From: Filimonas sp.
GTDB lineage: Bacteria; Bacteroidota; Bacteroidia; Chitinophagales; Chitinophagaceae
Direction of reading: 5' to 3'
Assembly: GCA_017306865.1 (NCBI GenBank)
Contig: JAFKHH010000012.1
Location: 496,001 to 560,000, forward strand
Length of the DNA: 64,000 nt
This document shows, one piece after another, positions 37,153-46,211 of this stretch (within the stretch, counting starts at the first letter, position 1; every line of letters begins with the position of its first letter). The notes under the pieces were generated by a model. That model saw only the letters and a list, made by a program, of their open reading frames with translations. It was not told the DNA's origin and made no database searches. The position numbers and the translations under genes were made by a program.

Positions 37153-37589
37153 ACTGTGTACCCGCATCTTTTAAACAAAATAGAGCCGGAGGCTCGTCAG
37201 AACGGTAGCATATAGCCATTTATTCGGCAGAGCTCCGGAGGAGCGACAGCATAGGTTGCATACCTACGGCATGCCGAAGCCTATGTATTTGGGAAGCTAC
37301 CGATGTTTGATCCCTACGGGCAATGTCATTAAGTTAAGAGTGGGCCACTTTCAAAAAGCATATTTTTCTAGTTATGGCTACATTTAAAAAGTGGCCCACT
37401 CTGGTGCATTTATTTTTAAGTCCGCTTAACTTAATGACATTGCCCTACGGGATCTGCGTTTCAGATACAAAGACTTTTATGGAATCGGGTTATGATCCCG
37501 TAGGGATCGGATATTGGTAGTATATATTATCGGGTTCTTTTGCATGCCGTAGGTATGCAACCTGGTGGTAAAAGATGTGGGTACACAGT
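37153..37589. repeat. 437-base region of four nested inverted repeats
   Basis: From outside in: 37153-37173 with 37569-37589 (20 of 21 bases, arm ACTGTGTACCC...); 37253-37274 with 37542-37563 (22 of 22, arm containing GCATACCTACGGCATGC); 37309-37338 with 37425-37454 (27 of 30, the inner 21 perfect, arm containing CAATGTCATTAAGTTAAG); 37337-37351 with 37388-37402 (15 of 15). Small hairpins lie in the left half (GAGCC-GGA-GGCTC at 37183, GCTCC-GGA-GGAGC at 37232) and GATCCCGTAGGGATC at 37494 in the right half. There is no coding potential. This fills most of the gap between atpA and the FecI-type gene. Confidence 0.85.
37337..37402. repeat. 65/66-base MITE-like palindromic element, copy 2
   Basis: Ends AGAGTGGGCCACTTT and AAAGTGGCCCACTCT are identical to those at 16444-16508; the middle is AT-rich and only partly alike. 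This copy is the innermost layer of the nested inverted repeat region. Confidence 0.8.
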
Positions 37590-37815
37590 AGGTGGTTAGC
37601 CTGGTGACATGGGTAAACGGGCGGTGGAAACAGTCATTTGATTTTCCTTTCGTGATAGCGTATTCTTCAGTTACTGCGTTTTATACAGGCAGTTTTTTGT
37701 ATTTTCACCGTACTGGTATCTTGCTGTTGAGAAGGTTATAGCAGAAGTTGAAGATTGTACTTTAGGATTTAATATTATAAACGGGTAAAGCGCGTTTTAT
37801 CTACGGAGATACCAG

Positions 37816-38430
37816 GTGTCAGCATGTATAGCAACGCCAATGTACCCGACCAAACAACAACATATTCCTGATGAGCATAACCTGCTGCGCAAAATAGCCA
37901 ATGGCGATGTACAGGCTTTCCGGGTGTTGTATGATCATTATCAACCGCATTTACTCACATTCATTTACCGGATCACCCGCTCCCGCGAGGTAACAGAAGA
38001 AACGGTGCAGGATATTTTTCTCAAGTTGTGGATGACAAGGGATGCATTAACTGGGGTACAAAGTTTTAAAGATTACCTGTTTATCATTTCCCGCAACCAG
38101 GCACTGAACATGCTGGATAAGCAACTGAGACAAGAGCAGAAACTGGCTACGTATAAGCGTGACGCTGTAACAGATCCAGGGAATGGATCTGCAGAAACAG
38201 AACAAGACCTGCCGCTAAACCTGGTGGATAAAGCTATAGACAGCCTGCCGGAACAACAGCAAAAAGCATGGCTGCTTTCCCGCCATAAACGATATACCTA
38301 CCAGCAGATTGCCAGTGAGATGCAACTATCCCCACTTACGGTAAAGCGTTATATACGGCTAGCCAACGATGCCATTAAGCGCTACATCCAGTCCAGCCTC
38401 ATTTTAATTATTATAGAAAATTTTTTCTAG
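37816..38430 (+). CDS. FecI-type ECF RNA polymerase sigma factor
   Basis: A protein of 204 residues from GTG 37816, or 196 from ATG 37840; the sequence does not decide. Region 2 (about residues 30-100, FRVLYDHYQPHLLTFIYRITRSREVTEETVQDIFLKLWMTRD, then FKDYLFIISRNQALNMLDK) and region 4 (about 140-190, LPEQQQKAWLLSRHKRYTYQQIASEMQLSPLTVKRYIRLANDAIKRYI) are complete. The hydrophobic tail LILIIIENFF is typical of the Bacteroidota FecI subgroup. It is followed 87 bases later by a FecR gene and then a SusC gene with an STN domain, the standard outer-membrane signalling relay. It should drive transcription of the SusC-SusD-cyanophycinase genes downstream. Confidence 0.9.
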   Translation: MSACIATPMYPTKQQHIPDEHNLLRKIANGDVQAFRVLYDHYQPHLLTFIYRITRSREVTEETVQDIFLKLWMTRDALTGVQSFKDYLFIISRNQALNMLDKQLRQEQKLATYKRDAVTDPGNGSAETEQDLPLNLVDKAIDSLPEQQQKAWLLSRHKRYTYQQIASEMQLSPLTVKRYIRLANDAIKRYIQSSLILIIIENFF

Positions 38431-38517
38431 GCATAGGACCTATTCCTTCCTCCTTTCTGTCTGTATATATAGGCATGTGTTTTATATGCTGAATCTACTG
38501 ACTAAAACTAACTGCTG

Positions 38518-39678
38518 ATGACCTCAGACAGGTTACATACTTTATTTACACTTTACCACAAAGGTGAGGCAAGCGCAGAAGAAATTGCTGAACTGCACAA
38601 TTATTTGTCAGCCATGCCCGATAGAGAGGCGCAGCTAGGGTTGCTATTGCAACGCATGTGGGATGAGCAGGAAGAACCTGACGCCCGGTTTGCAGACTAC
38701 AAGCGGGAAGAAATGTGGCAGGCAATCATGCAGGAACAACAGCCACCTGTTAAGAAAATAGCCTGGCTTCGCTATGCCGCAGCAGCGGTATTCTTATGTG
38801 CAGTAGCCGGCACAGCATACCTGTTTTTACATAAAAGGTCCGTACCCTCTTTTACACAAGCAACATCTCCGGCAAACGATGCTTTACCAGGTCATAACGG
38901 CGCCGTACTGCGTTTATCAAATGGGCAGACAATAGTGCTGGATAGCCTTGCTGATGGCACCGTCGCACACCAGGGAAATATACAGGTGATCAAAGAAAAC
39001 GGCATGATCAAATATGCCGGTACATCTACCGACCCGGTGTACAACGAAATTACCACAGACCGGGGCAGGCAATGGCAGCTTACACTACCCGATGGCTCCA
39101 AAGTGTGGTTAAATGCTGCAAGCTCCATTCGCTACCCGCTTTACTTCAACGGTGCAGACCGCACAGTAGAAACAACGGGGGAAGTGTATTTTGAAGTAGC
39201 GCATAATGATAAACAACCATTCAAAGTAAAGACCGGCGACCTGCTGGTAGAAGACCTCGGCACAGCTTTTAATATCAATGCTTATACAGATGAAAGCAGT
39301 GTAAGTACTACACTGGTAGAAGGTAAAGTGAAAGTGATTAAAGACAACAATGCAGTGTTGCTGAAGCCTGGGCAGCAAGCCCGCGATTTGGAAAACAGCA
39401 AACCATTGTCTGTAGTAAATAATGTGAACCTGGAAGAGATAACAGCCTGGAAAAACGGCATGTTCCACTATGAGAATGCGGATATAAAAACGATACTTCG
39501 TCAGTTTTCACGCTGGTACAACATCAATGTGCATTACGAAGGAGAAGTTCCTTCTGATAGATATTTCATGATCATGAACCGGAATAGCAACCTCTCTTCT
39601 GCATTAAAAGTATTGCAGGCGGCAGGTATCCATTTTCGTATAGAAGGGCAACACTTATACGTGAATGCGGCAGGCTGA
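38518..39678 (+). CDS. FecR-family anti-sigma / signal-transducing membrane protein
   Basis: A 386-residue protein: cytoplasmic N-terminal part (residues 1-82) that would hold the sigma factor, one membrane helix (about 84-106, IAWLRYAAAAVFLCAVAGTAYLF), a periplasmic FecR domain (about 180-275, TDRGRQWQLTLPDGSKVWLNAASSIRYP, then TGEVYFEVAHNDKQPFKVKTGDLLVEDLGTAFNINAY), and a C-terminal DUF4974 domain (NADIKTILRQFSRWYNINVHYEG). It passes a signal from the STN domain of the neighbouring SusC to the FecI-type sigma factor. Confidence 0.93.
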   Translation: MTSDRLHTLFTLYHKGEASAEEIAELHNYLSAMPDREAQLGLLLQRMWDEQEEPDARFADYKREEMWQAIMQEQQPPVKKIAWLRYAAAAVFLCAVAGTAYLFLHKRSVPSFTQATSPANDALPGHNGAVLRLSNGQTIVLDSLADGTVAHQGNIQVIKENGMIKYAGTSTDPVYNEITTDRGRQWQLTLPDGSKVWLNAASSIRYPLYFNGADRTVETTGEVYFEVAHNDKQPFKVKTGDLLVEDLGTAFNINAYTDESSVSTTLVEGKVKVIKDNNAVLLKPGQQARDLENSKPLSVVNNVNLEEITAWKNGMFHYENADIKTILRQFSRWYNINVHYEGEVPSDRYFMIMNRNSNLSSALKVLQAAGIHFRIEGQHLYVNAAG

Positions 39679-39819
39679 AAGAAATAAAATGAAAGGGACC
39701 AAACTAACTGCTTTTAAATAAAGAACCAGGGATGCTCGTAACACCCCTGGCCTATTTGGAGAATCATAAATAAAAACTGGCTGTTCATCATTTACTCATC
39801 ACCAAAACGTGCCAAAACT

Positions 39820-42800
39820 ATGCATTTAATCACTACTGACTGCAATGCTCCCGCTGGAACTGGGAGCGTTTACAGGAAAATTACCAGGGTTATGAAACTT
39901 ACTGCTTTATTACTGACCATTACCTGCCTGCAACTGTTTGCACGTGCTGAAGGCCAAAGTGTAACACTACAGGTAAAGAATGCTGCTTTGAAAGAAGTAT
40001 TTCGTGAAATACAAAAGCAGACGGGAATGAATGTGCTTGTAAATGAAAAAGTACTGACCAAAGCCGGAAAAATAACGCTGGATGTGCACAACATGCCTGT
40101 AACAGAAGTATTAAAGCTTTGCCTGAAAAAAGATGAATTATCCTACAAAATTGTTGATGGTACAATTGTGGTCAATCCTCCGGCAGAATCCGCAGCAGAG
40201 AACAAACTAGTGTACCAGGCTACAGTTGCAGTAGATATAAAAGGCCGTATAGTAAGCGAAGAAAACAAGCCTTTAGCCGGGGCAAGTATTGTTGTAAAAG
40301 GCAACGAAAAGCTTGGCACTACAGCAGACAATGATGGGTACTTTACACTAAGTGGTGTAAAAGATAAAGCAACATTGGTTATTTCTTTTGCTGGTTATAC
40401 CACGAAGGAAATTGCTGCAGAACCTAATCTTGGAACCGTTCAGCTAGTACCTGCAGTAAGTCAACTGACAGATATAGTTATTACAGGCTATACTGCCTAT
40501 TCAAAAGATAAATCAACCAGTGCCTCTTCTATAGTAACTGGCGATAAAATAAATGATGTGCCGGGCATGACTGTGGACCAGATCCTGCAAGGGCGCGTGC
40601 CGGGTATGAATGTTACGTCTTCTTCAGGACAACCAGGGCAGAATGCCTCAGTCGTTATTCGTGGTATCGGAAGCATTAACGGTTCTTCTGCTCCATTGTT
40701 TATTATGGATGGTATTCCTATTGAGTCTAATTATTTCCAGACCATCAACCCGGAAGATATTGAATCTGCTACCGTACTCAAAGATGCATCGGCAAAAGCA
40801 CTATATGGTTCACGTGGTTCTAATGGCGTGGTGGTATTAACAACCAAGAAAGGTAAAGCTGGTAAGCTATCTGTGCAGTACAACTCACAATACGGATTTT
40901 CTAACCTGAGCCGCCCGAATTTTATTATGATGAATACCCCGGAACGCTTACAGTTTGAAGAAGAAATAGGACTGAACTACGGGCGTAATCTTGGCCCGGG
41001 CTGGACATATTCACCTAAAAACCCTGCCTATACTTCCGGTACAGATGCATTCAGGCAAAGTGCAGATCACATTCTTGATAGCTTGCGTGGTGTGAATGTA
41101 GACTGGCGAGATTTCTTTTTTCGCCGTGGAAAATTCCAGGAGCAACAGTTAAGCCTTAGCGGTGGAACAGACAATGTTCGCTTCTATACATCACTGAATT
41201 ATTATGACCAGGATGGGGTAGCTGTACGTACAGGATTGAAACGCTATTCATTAAGAAATAACCTCGATGTAAAGTCTGGTAATTTCACGGGTAGTTTCAA
41301 TTTATCTATAGGTTATTCCAACTCCAGCTTTACAGAAGGTGAAGGAAGTACAAGCGCAGGTACTGCAATGTCAGCGGTGTACTATGCACTACCATATGAG
41401 TATCCTTATGCGCCGGATGGCACACTGGTACATCCGGGAAACAGGTCATCTTATTTTATTCTGGACCAGCGTGAAGGAAGCCAGGCATTAGAACGATTGC
41501 TTAACTCTTCTAATAAAACAGATCAGTTAAAAACAATTGTAGGTATCTCTCTCGCATATCAGGTACTGCCTTACCTGAAAGTATCTACACGTGCAGGTAT
41601 TGATTACAGGAACTCAACTGATCTTGCATACATTAATCCTGATTCATACTATGGATCAAGAAGCGTATCTAATACGCTGGGTGGTAAAGGCCGTTTTGAT
41701 GAAGGCACAAGAAGAAATTTCAATATCGTTTCTACTACAGGTTTAACCTTCAATAAAGTTTTTGCACGCCAGCATGATATAGAAGTTTCCGGCTACTATG
41801 AGTATGTATATAACAACTTCAACAGTTTTGGCTTTACAGGTTTTGGCATTGACGGACGCTTACCGGAAACACCTGCCGGTGTTACCAATGGAAGTGCAAC
41901 TTATCTGCCATCTGTAAGCGGTAGCAAAACACAAAGTGCATTAGCCTCCTTTATGGGTATAGCGCGCTATACATACAACGAGAAATATACACTTACAGGT
42001 AGTTACCGTTACGATGGCTCTACCAAAGTAGCGCCTGTAAACAAATGGCATGGCTTCTACTCCATTAGTGGTAGCTGGGCTGCCAAGAAAGAAAATTTCT
42101 TACGTGATGTAGCTGCTATACGTGACCTGCGTTTCCGCATCAGTTATGGTACTACAGCAAGCCCGCTTAGTTCAGACTTCGGTTATCTTGCTACCTACTC
42201 TGCAACCAATGCTTCTTACGGCGGCGTAACAGGTATTCGCCCCTCCACACCGGGCAATGCCAATTATGATTGGGAATATGTAAATGAATTCAATACAGGA
42301 TTTGACATCGCACTTTTCAGGTCAAACAGGCTGCGTATCTCTGCAGACTATTACAACAAGATAACATCTAACATGTTCTTTGATCAGCCGTTGTCTGCTA
42401 CGTCCGGCTTTAGCACATTACCGCTTAGCTCCGGCAAAATGCGTAACAGGGGCGTAGAAGTGGATGTGAATGGTGATGTGATCAAAAACAAAAACGTAAC
42501 ATGGACTGTTGGTTTCAATTTCGGTTACAATAAAAATACCATCCTCGCGCTCACTCCACTGGCAACAGAACTGCCGGATGGCGATTCCCGCATCTTTAAA
42601 GTTGGCATGCCGTATGGCACATACTATGCACCTGACTGGGCTGGGGTAAATCCACAGACAGGCGAAGCGCAATATTATAATCTTGACGGTACAATCACTA
42701 CTACCTATAATGTAACTACACAAAGCACTACACACTCCGGTAGTCTATATCCTTCATTGACGGGTGGTATTACAACGGCTGTTAGCTGGAAAGGATTTAG

Positions 42801-43221
42801 TGTAAGTGGCCTATTCTCCTTTGTAACAAACGTGATGCGTTGGAACAATGAAGATTTCTACAACGAGAACCAACGTTATGCTACGAGCAATCAAACGGTG
42901 AGAATGTTGTATGACCGCTGGAAGAAACCGGGTGACAACGCCATACTGCAACGTTTTGATATACCTAGAAACTTTACGTCAAAAGATATACAGAATGCAG
43001 CTTATCTGCGCTTGCGTAATCTGACACTGGCATACACAGTACCGCAAACAGTGATAAAGAAAATTGGCTTTGTAAAAGGAATAAAAGTAATGCTGCAAGG
43101 ACAGAACCTGTACACATGGACATCATGGAGAGGTTTAGACCCGGAGAACAACAGTGTCTATGGCAGGTTCCAGTATCCGAATACACGTACTTACACAGCA
43201 GGACTGAATGTTAACTTTTAA
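39820..43221 (+). CDS. SusC/RagA-family TonB-linked outer membrane importer with STN domain
   Basis: A 1133-residue protein. After a long leader the export signal MKLTALLLTITCLQLFARAEG begins at residue 25 (39892), which could be the true start. An STN domain (about 46-118, ALKEVFREIQKQTGMNVLVNEKVL), a carboxypeptidase-regulatory-like domain (about 135-215), a plug domain (VDQILQGRVPGMNVTSSSGQPGQ, SINGSSAPLFIMDGIPI, KDASAKALYGSRGSNGVVVLTTKKG) and a C-terminal barrel follow. Together with SusD it forms a lidded importer driven by TonB. The STN domain shows that it also signals to FecR. The gene content downstream points to a cyanophycin-derived peptide as ligand, not a glycan; this is inference. 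Confidence 0.95.
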   Translation: MHLITTDCNAPAGTGSVYRKITRVMKLTALLLTITCLQLFARAEGQSVTLQVKNAALKEVFREIQKQTGMNVLVNEKVLTKAGKITLDVHNMPVTEVLKLCLKKDELSYKIVDGTIVVNPPAESAAENKLVYQATVAVDIKGRIVSEENKPLAGASIVVKGNEKLGTTADNDGYFTLSGVKDKATLVISFAGYTTKEIAAEPNLGTVQLVPAVSQLTDIVITGYTAYSKDKSTSASSIVTGDKINDVPGMTVDQILQGRVPGMNVTSSSGQPGQNASVVIRGIGSINGSSAPLFIMDGIPIESNYFQTINPEDIESATVLKDASAKALYGSRGSNGVVVLTTKKGKAGKLSVQYNSQYGFSNLSRPNFIMMNTPERLQFEEEIGLNYGRNLGPGWTYSPKNPAYTSGTDAFRQSADHILDSLRGVNVDWRDFFFRRGKFQEQQLSLSGGTDNVRFYTSLNYYDQDGVAVRTGLKRYSLRNNLDVKSGNFTGSFNLSIGYSNSSFTEGEGSTSAGTAMSAVYYALPYEYPYAPDGTLVHPGNRSSYFILDQREGSQALERLLNSSNKTDQLKTIVGISLAYQVLPYLKVSTRAGIDYRNSTDLAYINPDSYYGSRSVSNTLGGKGRFDEGTRRNFNIVSTTGLTFNKVFARQHDIEVSGYYEYVYNNFNSFGFTGFGIDGRLPETPAGVTNGSATYLPSVSGSKTQSALASFMGIARYTYNEKYTLTGSYRYDGSTKVAPVNKWHGFYSISGSWAAKKENFLRDVAAIRDLRFRISYGTTASPLSSDFGYLATYSATNASYGGVTGIRPSTPGNANYDWEYVNEFNTGFDIALFRSNRLRISADYYNKITSNMFFDQPLSATSGFSTLPLSSGKMRNRGVEVDVNGDVIKNKNVTWTVGFNFGYNKNTILALTPLATELPDGDSRIFKVGMPYGTYYAPDWAGVNPQTGEAQYYNLDGTITTTYNVTTQSTTHSGSLYPSLTGGITTAVSWKGFSVSGLFSFVTNVMRWNNEDFYNENQRYATSNQTVRMLYDRWKKPGDNAILQRFDIPRNFTSKDIQNAAYLRLRNLTLAYTVPQTVIKKIGFVKGIKVMLQGQNLYTWTSWRGLDPENNSVYGRFQYPNTRTYTAGLNVNF

Positions 43222-43231
43222 ACCAACTGAC

Positions 43232-44623
43232 ATGCAAAAGACATTTTATATAAAATATATAGTAGCGCTGTTAACGGTAGCAGCAGTTGTTTCCTGTACT
43301 AAGCTGGATCAGAAGCCATATGATGTAATTGACCCGGATAAAGCATTCAGGAATATCAATGACATCAATATGGGATTGATTGGCGCGTATAACTTAGCTG
43401 ATTACGGACAGATAAGCCTGAACTCTACCGTGTCAGACGAGGCCATGTATCCTACAGAAAATACAGTGGGCAATAGTGATGCTTTCAGATGGTTATATAC
43501 AGCGAGCAACGGCTCTGTAACATCATTTTACGGTAATAACTACACCGCAATTGATCGTGTAAACAGAACATTGGCGGGATTGAGCGCATTAACTTTTACA
43601 GGTGCTGATGCCGCAACGGCAGACCGATATAAAGGAGAGTTATTAGCCTTACGCGCTTATTTTCATTTTGAATTACTGCGCGCTTACGCATCAGGTTATT
43701 ACACGGATTCTTTAGGCGTTCCTTACATGAAATCATCTGTGATCGGGTATCCTGCACGCGATAAGTTTGCAAAAGTAATTGCAGATACTAAAGCTGACTT
43801 AGTTGCTGCTAAAGCGCTAATCCCAGCTTCATTTAATGATAAAACACGTGTAACCAAACTAACTGTTTCTGCTATGCAGGCACGTGTAGCATTGTATGAA
43901 AGAAATTGGAGTGACGCGATCACTTTCTCAACTGAAGTGATCAACGGTATGCCTTTGGCAACTAAAACCCAGTTTCCTGGTATATGGACAGATGCAAATG
44001 ATAACGAAGTGATCTGGAAACTAAAAAGAGTAGGCACAACAGATTCACGCGTAGGTGATTTCTATTACAGGCAAACAGGCGGTATTGTATTGTATGCACC
44101 TGCACTGAAACTGATGAACACATTTGATAAAACAAATGACATCAGGTACAATGCGTATATCAAGTATGATCCGACACGTACGGGAACAAAATCGCAATAC
44201 CTCGTTAATAAATATATTGGCGGTACATCAACAGCACCTGGCTTAACAGACATTAAAATGTTCCGCACGGGGGAAATGTACCTGATACGTGCTGAAGCTG
44301 AAGCAGAAAGCACAGGCGATGCCGCGGGAGATCTGAATGCACTTCGCGCTGCGCGCATCAATGGTTATACAAACCAGTCATTTGGAAATAAGCAAGATTT
44401 GATTGACGCAATTATGAACGAGCGTTATAAAGAACTGGCTTTTGAAGGACATCGCTTTTATGACCTGAAAAGAAGACGGTTATCTGTAGAGCGCCTGGCT
44501 GCTGATGCAGTGAATGCATCCGGTGCGGTAACATTACTACCTACACAGGCACAGTACTGCTTTCCGATACCAGCTACAGAAATGCAGATCAATAAAAACA
44601 CGATTCAGAATCCTTTTTATTAA
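43232..44623 (+). CDS. SusD/RagB-family outer membrane lipoprotein
   Basis: A 463-residue protein starting at MQKTFYIKYIVALLTVAAVVSC with the lipidated Cys at residue 22; the ATG is 11 bases after the susC stop (an in-frame ATG at 43208 would overlap susC and give an odd leader). SusD marks: KAFRNINDINMGLIGAYNLADY, LRAYFHFELLRAYASGYY, and the C-terminal MNERYKELAFEGHRFYDLKRRR. It is the surface lid of the SusC channel that captures the substrate. Its ligand is set by the locus: the enzymes next to it are cyanophycin-degrading. Confidence 0.95.
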   Translation: MQKTFYIKYIVALLTVAAVVSCTKLDQKPYDVIDPDKAFRNINDINMGLIGAYNLADYGQISLNSTVSDEAMYPTENTVGNSDAFRWLYTASNGSVTSFYGNNYTAIDRVNRTLAGLSALTFTGADAATADRYKGELLALRAYFHFELLRAYASGYYTDSLGVPYMKSSVIGYPARDKFAKVIADTKADLVAAKALIPASFNDKTRVTKLTVSAMQARVALYERNWSDAITFSTEVINGMPLATKTQFPGIWTDANDNEVIWKLKRVGTTDSRVGDFYYRQTGGIVLYAPALKLMNTFDKTNDIRYNAYIKYDPTRTGTKSQYLVNKYIGGTSTAPGLTDIKMFRTGEMYLIRAEAEAESTGDAAGDLNALRAARINGYTNQSFGNKQDLIDAIMNERYKELAFEGHRFYDLKRRRLSVERLAADAVNASGAVTLLPTQAQYCFPIPATEMQINKNTIQNPFY

Positions 44624-44651
44624 TGTTTCATTGGTTTGAAATGATCCTAAG

Positions 44652-44713
44652 AGATATTCCATATCTAGCGTAAATAATGAATGAACGTATGAGCATTCAG
44701 ATATGGAATATCT
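44652..44713. repeat. 62-base palindromic element, copy 1
   Basis: Perfect 15-base ends AGATATTCCATATCT (44652-44666) and AGATATGGAATATCT (44699-44713) around a 32-base AT-rich middle with ATGAATGAACG. Relatives of the same length lie at 57360-57420 and 63366-63427. It sits between susD and the first cyanophycinase gene and could affect the transcript between them. Confidence 0.78.
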
Positions 44714-44766
44714 GTATAAACGGATTTACTGAAACTATGAAACATTGAAACTGCAAAACTATTAAT

Positions 44767-45864
44767 ATGATACGTTCATTATTATTTACTATATGCTGTT
44801 TAACTTCTTTATACGGTTGCAGCAAAACATCTTCGCCATCGCCAGGTAATGGTGGTGGTAATGGAAATGGTAACGGTAACCCTCCTGCGACAGCAAGGCG
44901 TCCAGCATCATTAGGTATTGTAGGCGATACTGCAGACGTAACAAAACCTGTGAATGGCGGTATTGTATTGATGGGTGGTGGTACGGATGTAGACGCTGCG
45001 TTTAAATGGATGATAGAAAGAAGCGGCGGTGGCGATGTGGTGATTATCCGTGCATCTGGTACAGACGCATACAACCCGTATGTGTATGGCTTAGGAACAG
45101 TGAATTCAGTAGAGACACTGAAGATCGATAGCCGGGAACTGGCTAATAACGATACGGTAGCTGCAACTATCCGTAATGCAGAAATGCTGTTTATAGCTGG
45201 TGGTGATCAGTCTGACTACATGCGTTACTGGCGCGGTACAAAGACCGGCGATGCGATCAATTATCTCTTAAATGAAAAGAAAGCACCTGTTGGTGGTACA
45301 AGCGCCGGTTGTGCAATTCTTAGCGGGTTATACTATAGCGGTGAGAATGGCGGCGTTACTTCTGATGAAGCGTTGCAAAATCCTTTTATAAATACGATCA
45401 CTTTATACAACAACGATTTTGTAAAAGCACCACGCTTAAGCAATGTTATTGCCGACCAGCATTTTTTAACACGCGGCAGGGAAGGCCGTTCCATCGTTTT
45501 CCTCGGACGCATTTTAAAAGACTGGAATATTGCGGCAAAAGGAATTGCGGCTGATGAGCGTACTGCTGTTTGTATAGACAAAGACGGTATGGCAAAAGTG
45601 TATGGTGACTACAGCGCAACGCGGCCTTATAGCTATGCCTACTTTATTATGCCGGATGCGGGTAAGCAACCTGAAGTGTTTCAGGCCGGGAAAAAAGTTA
45701 CCTGGTCCAACAATAAGCAAGCTTTAGCTGTATATGAAATACCTGCTAATGTAAATGGTGGCGGTACTTTCAATATCAATACCTTTAATACAATTGCAGC
45801 CTCCGGTGGTAAACTGTATTGGTGGTGGGTAGAAGACGGCGTGGTGAATAAAAAAGAACAATAG
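44767..45864 (+). CDS. Cyanophycinase (peptidase family S51), lipoprotein
   Basis: A 365-residue protein with a lipoprotein signal (MIRSLLFTICCLTSLYGC, Cys18) and a Gly/Asn/Pro linker (residues 27-40). The catalytic domain has GGDQ (145-148), the nucleophile elbow GGTSAGC with Ser179, DQHFLTRGREGR (230-241) with the His and three Arg that hold the Arg side chain of cyanophycin, and ADERTA with Glu264. The DQHFxxRxRxxR pattern marks cyanophycinase and not the PepE dipeptidase branch. It cuts cyanophycin into beta-Asp-Arg. The residues after Cys18 (SKTSSPSP) lack the acidic surface-export signal known in some Bacteroidota, so whether it faces out is open. Third gene of the SusC-SusD unit. Confidence 0.88.
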   Translation: MIRSLLFTICCLTSLYGCSKTSSPSPGNGGGNGNGNGNPPATARRPASLGIVGDTADVTKPVNGGIVLMGGGTDVDAAFKWMIERSGGGDVVIIRASGTDAYNPYVYGLGTVNSVETLKIDSRELANNDTVAATIRNAEMLFIAGGDQSDYMRYWRGTKTGDAINYLLNEKKAPVGGTSAGCAILSGLYYSGENGGVTSDEALQNPFINTITLYNNDFVKAPRLSNVIADQHFLTRGREGRSIVFLGRILKDWNIAAKGIAADERTAVCIDKDGMAKVYGDYSATRPYSYAYFIMPDAGKQPEVFQAGKKVTWSNNKQALAVYEIPANVNGGGTFNINTFNTIAASGGKLYWWWVEDGVVNKKEQ

Positions 45865-45890
45865 AAACATGTATCGGGAGACACTTGGGG

Positions 45891-46015
45891 TAATGCTATT
45901 AAGTTAAGAAGCTAACCACAAAGATCACAAGGCTATTTCGCAAGGAACACAAAGAGAAGTCCTTGTGATCTTTGTGTTCCCATTGTGAGCCTTGTGGTTA
46001 ACTTAATGACATTGC
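45891..46015. repeat. Dispersed hairpin of the TAAGTTAA / AACCACAAAG family
   Basis: Outer arms TAATGCTATTAAGTTAA (45891) and TTAACTTAATGACATTGC (45998-46015), pairing at 14 of 17; inner arms CACAAAGATCACAAGG (45917-45932) and CCTTGTGATCTTTGTG (45961-45976), pairing perfectly. The outer arm has the CAATGTCATTAAGTTAA sequence of the nested region at 37318-37445. It lies inside the presumed operon, between cyanophycinase 1 and the isoaspartyl peptidase. Confidence 0.75.
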
Positions 46016-46211
46016 ACATAGGGACAAGGTATATAGAAAACATAGAAAGAGCACTGGTTATCGACTAAGTATGCCATTTCTATTTTATTTAAGATAGTAT
46101 AAGGCATATAGAAAGATGGCGAATAGATCTTGTACCTTGTTTGTGTTAAATTTCCTGGTGTTCCTTTGTGTCTTGGTGTCTTCGTGGCTATTTATTTTAA
46201 AAATCAATTGT

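Noticed and set aside
37153-37589. Attachment site or integrated mobile element
   Set aside because: No integrase, transposase or tRNA is near, and the structure is inverted, not a direct duplication.
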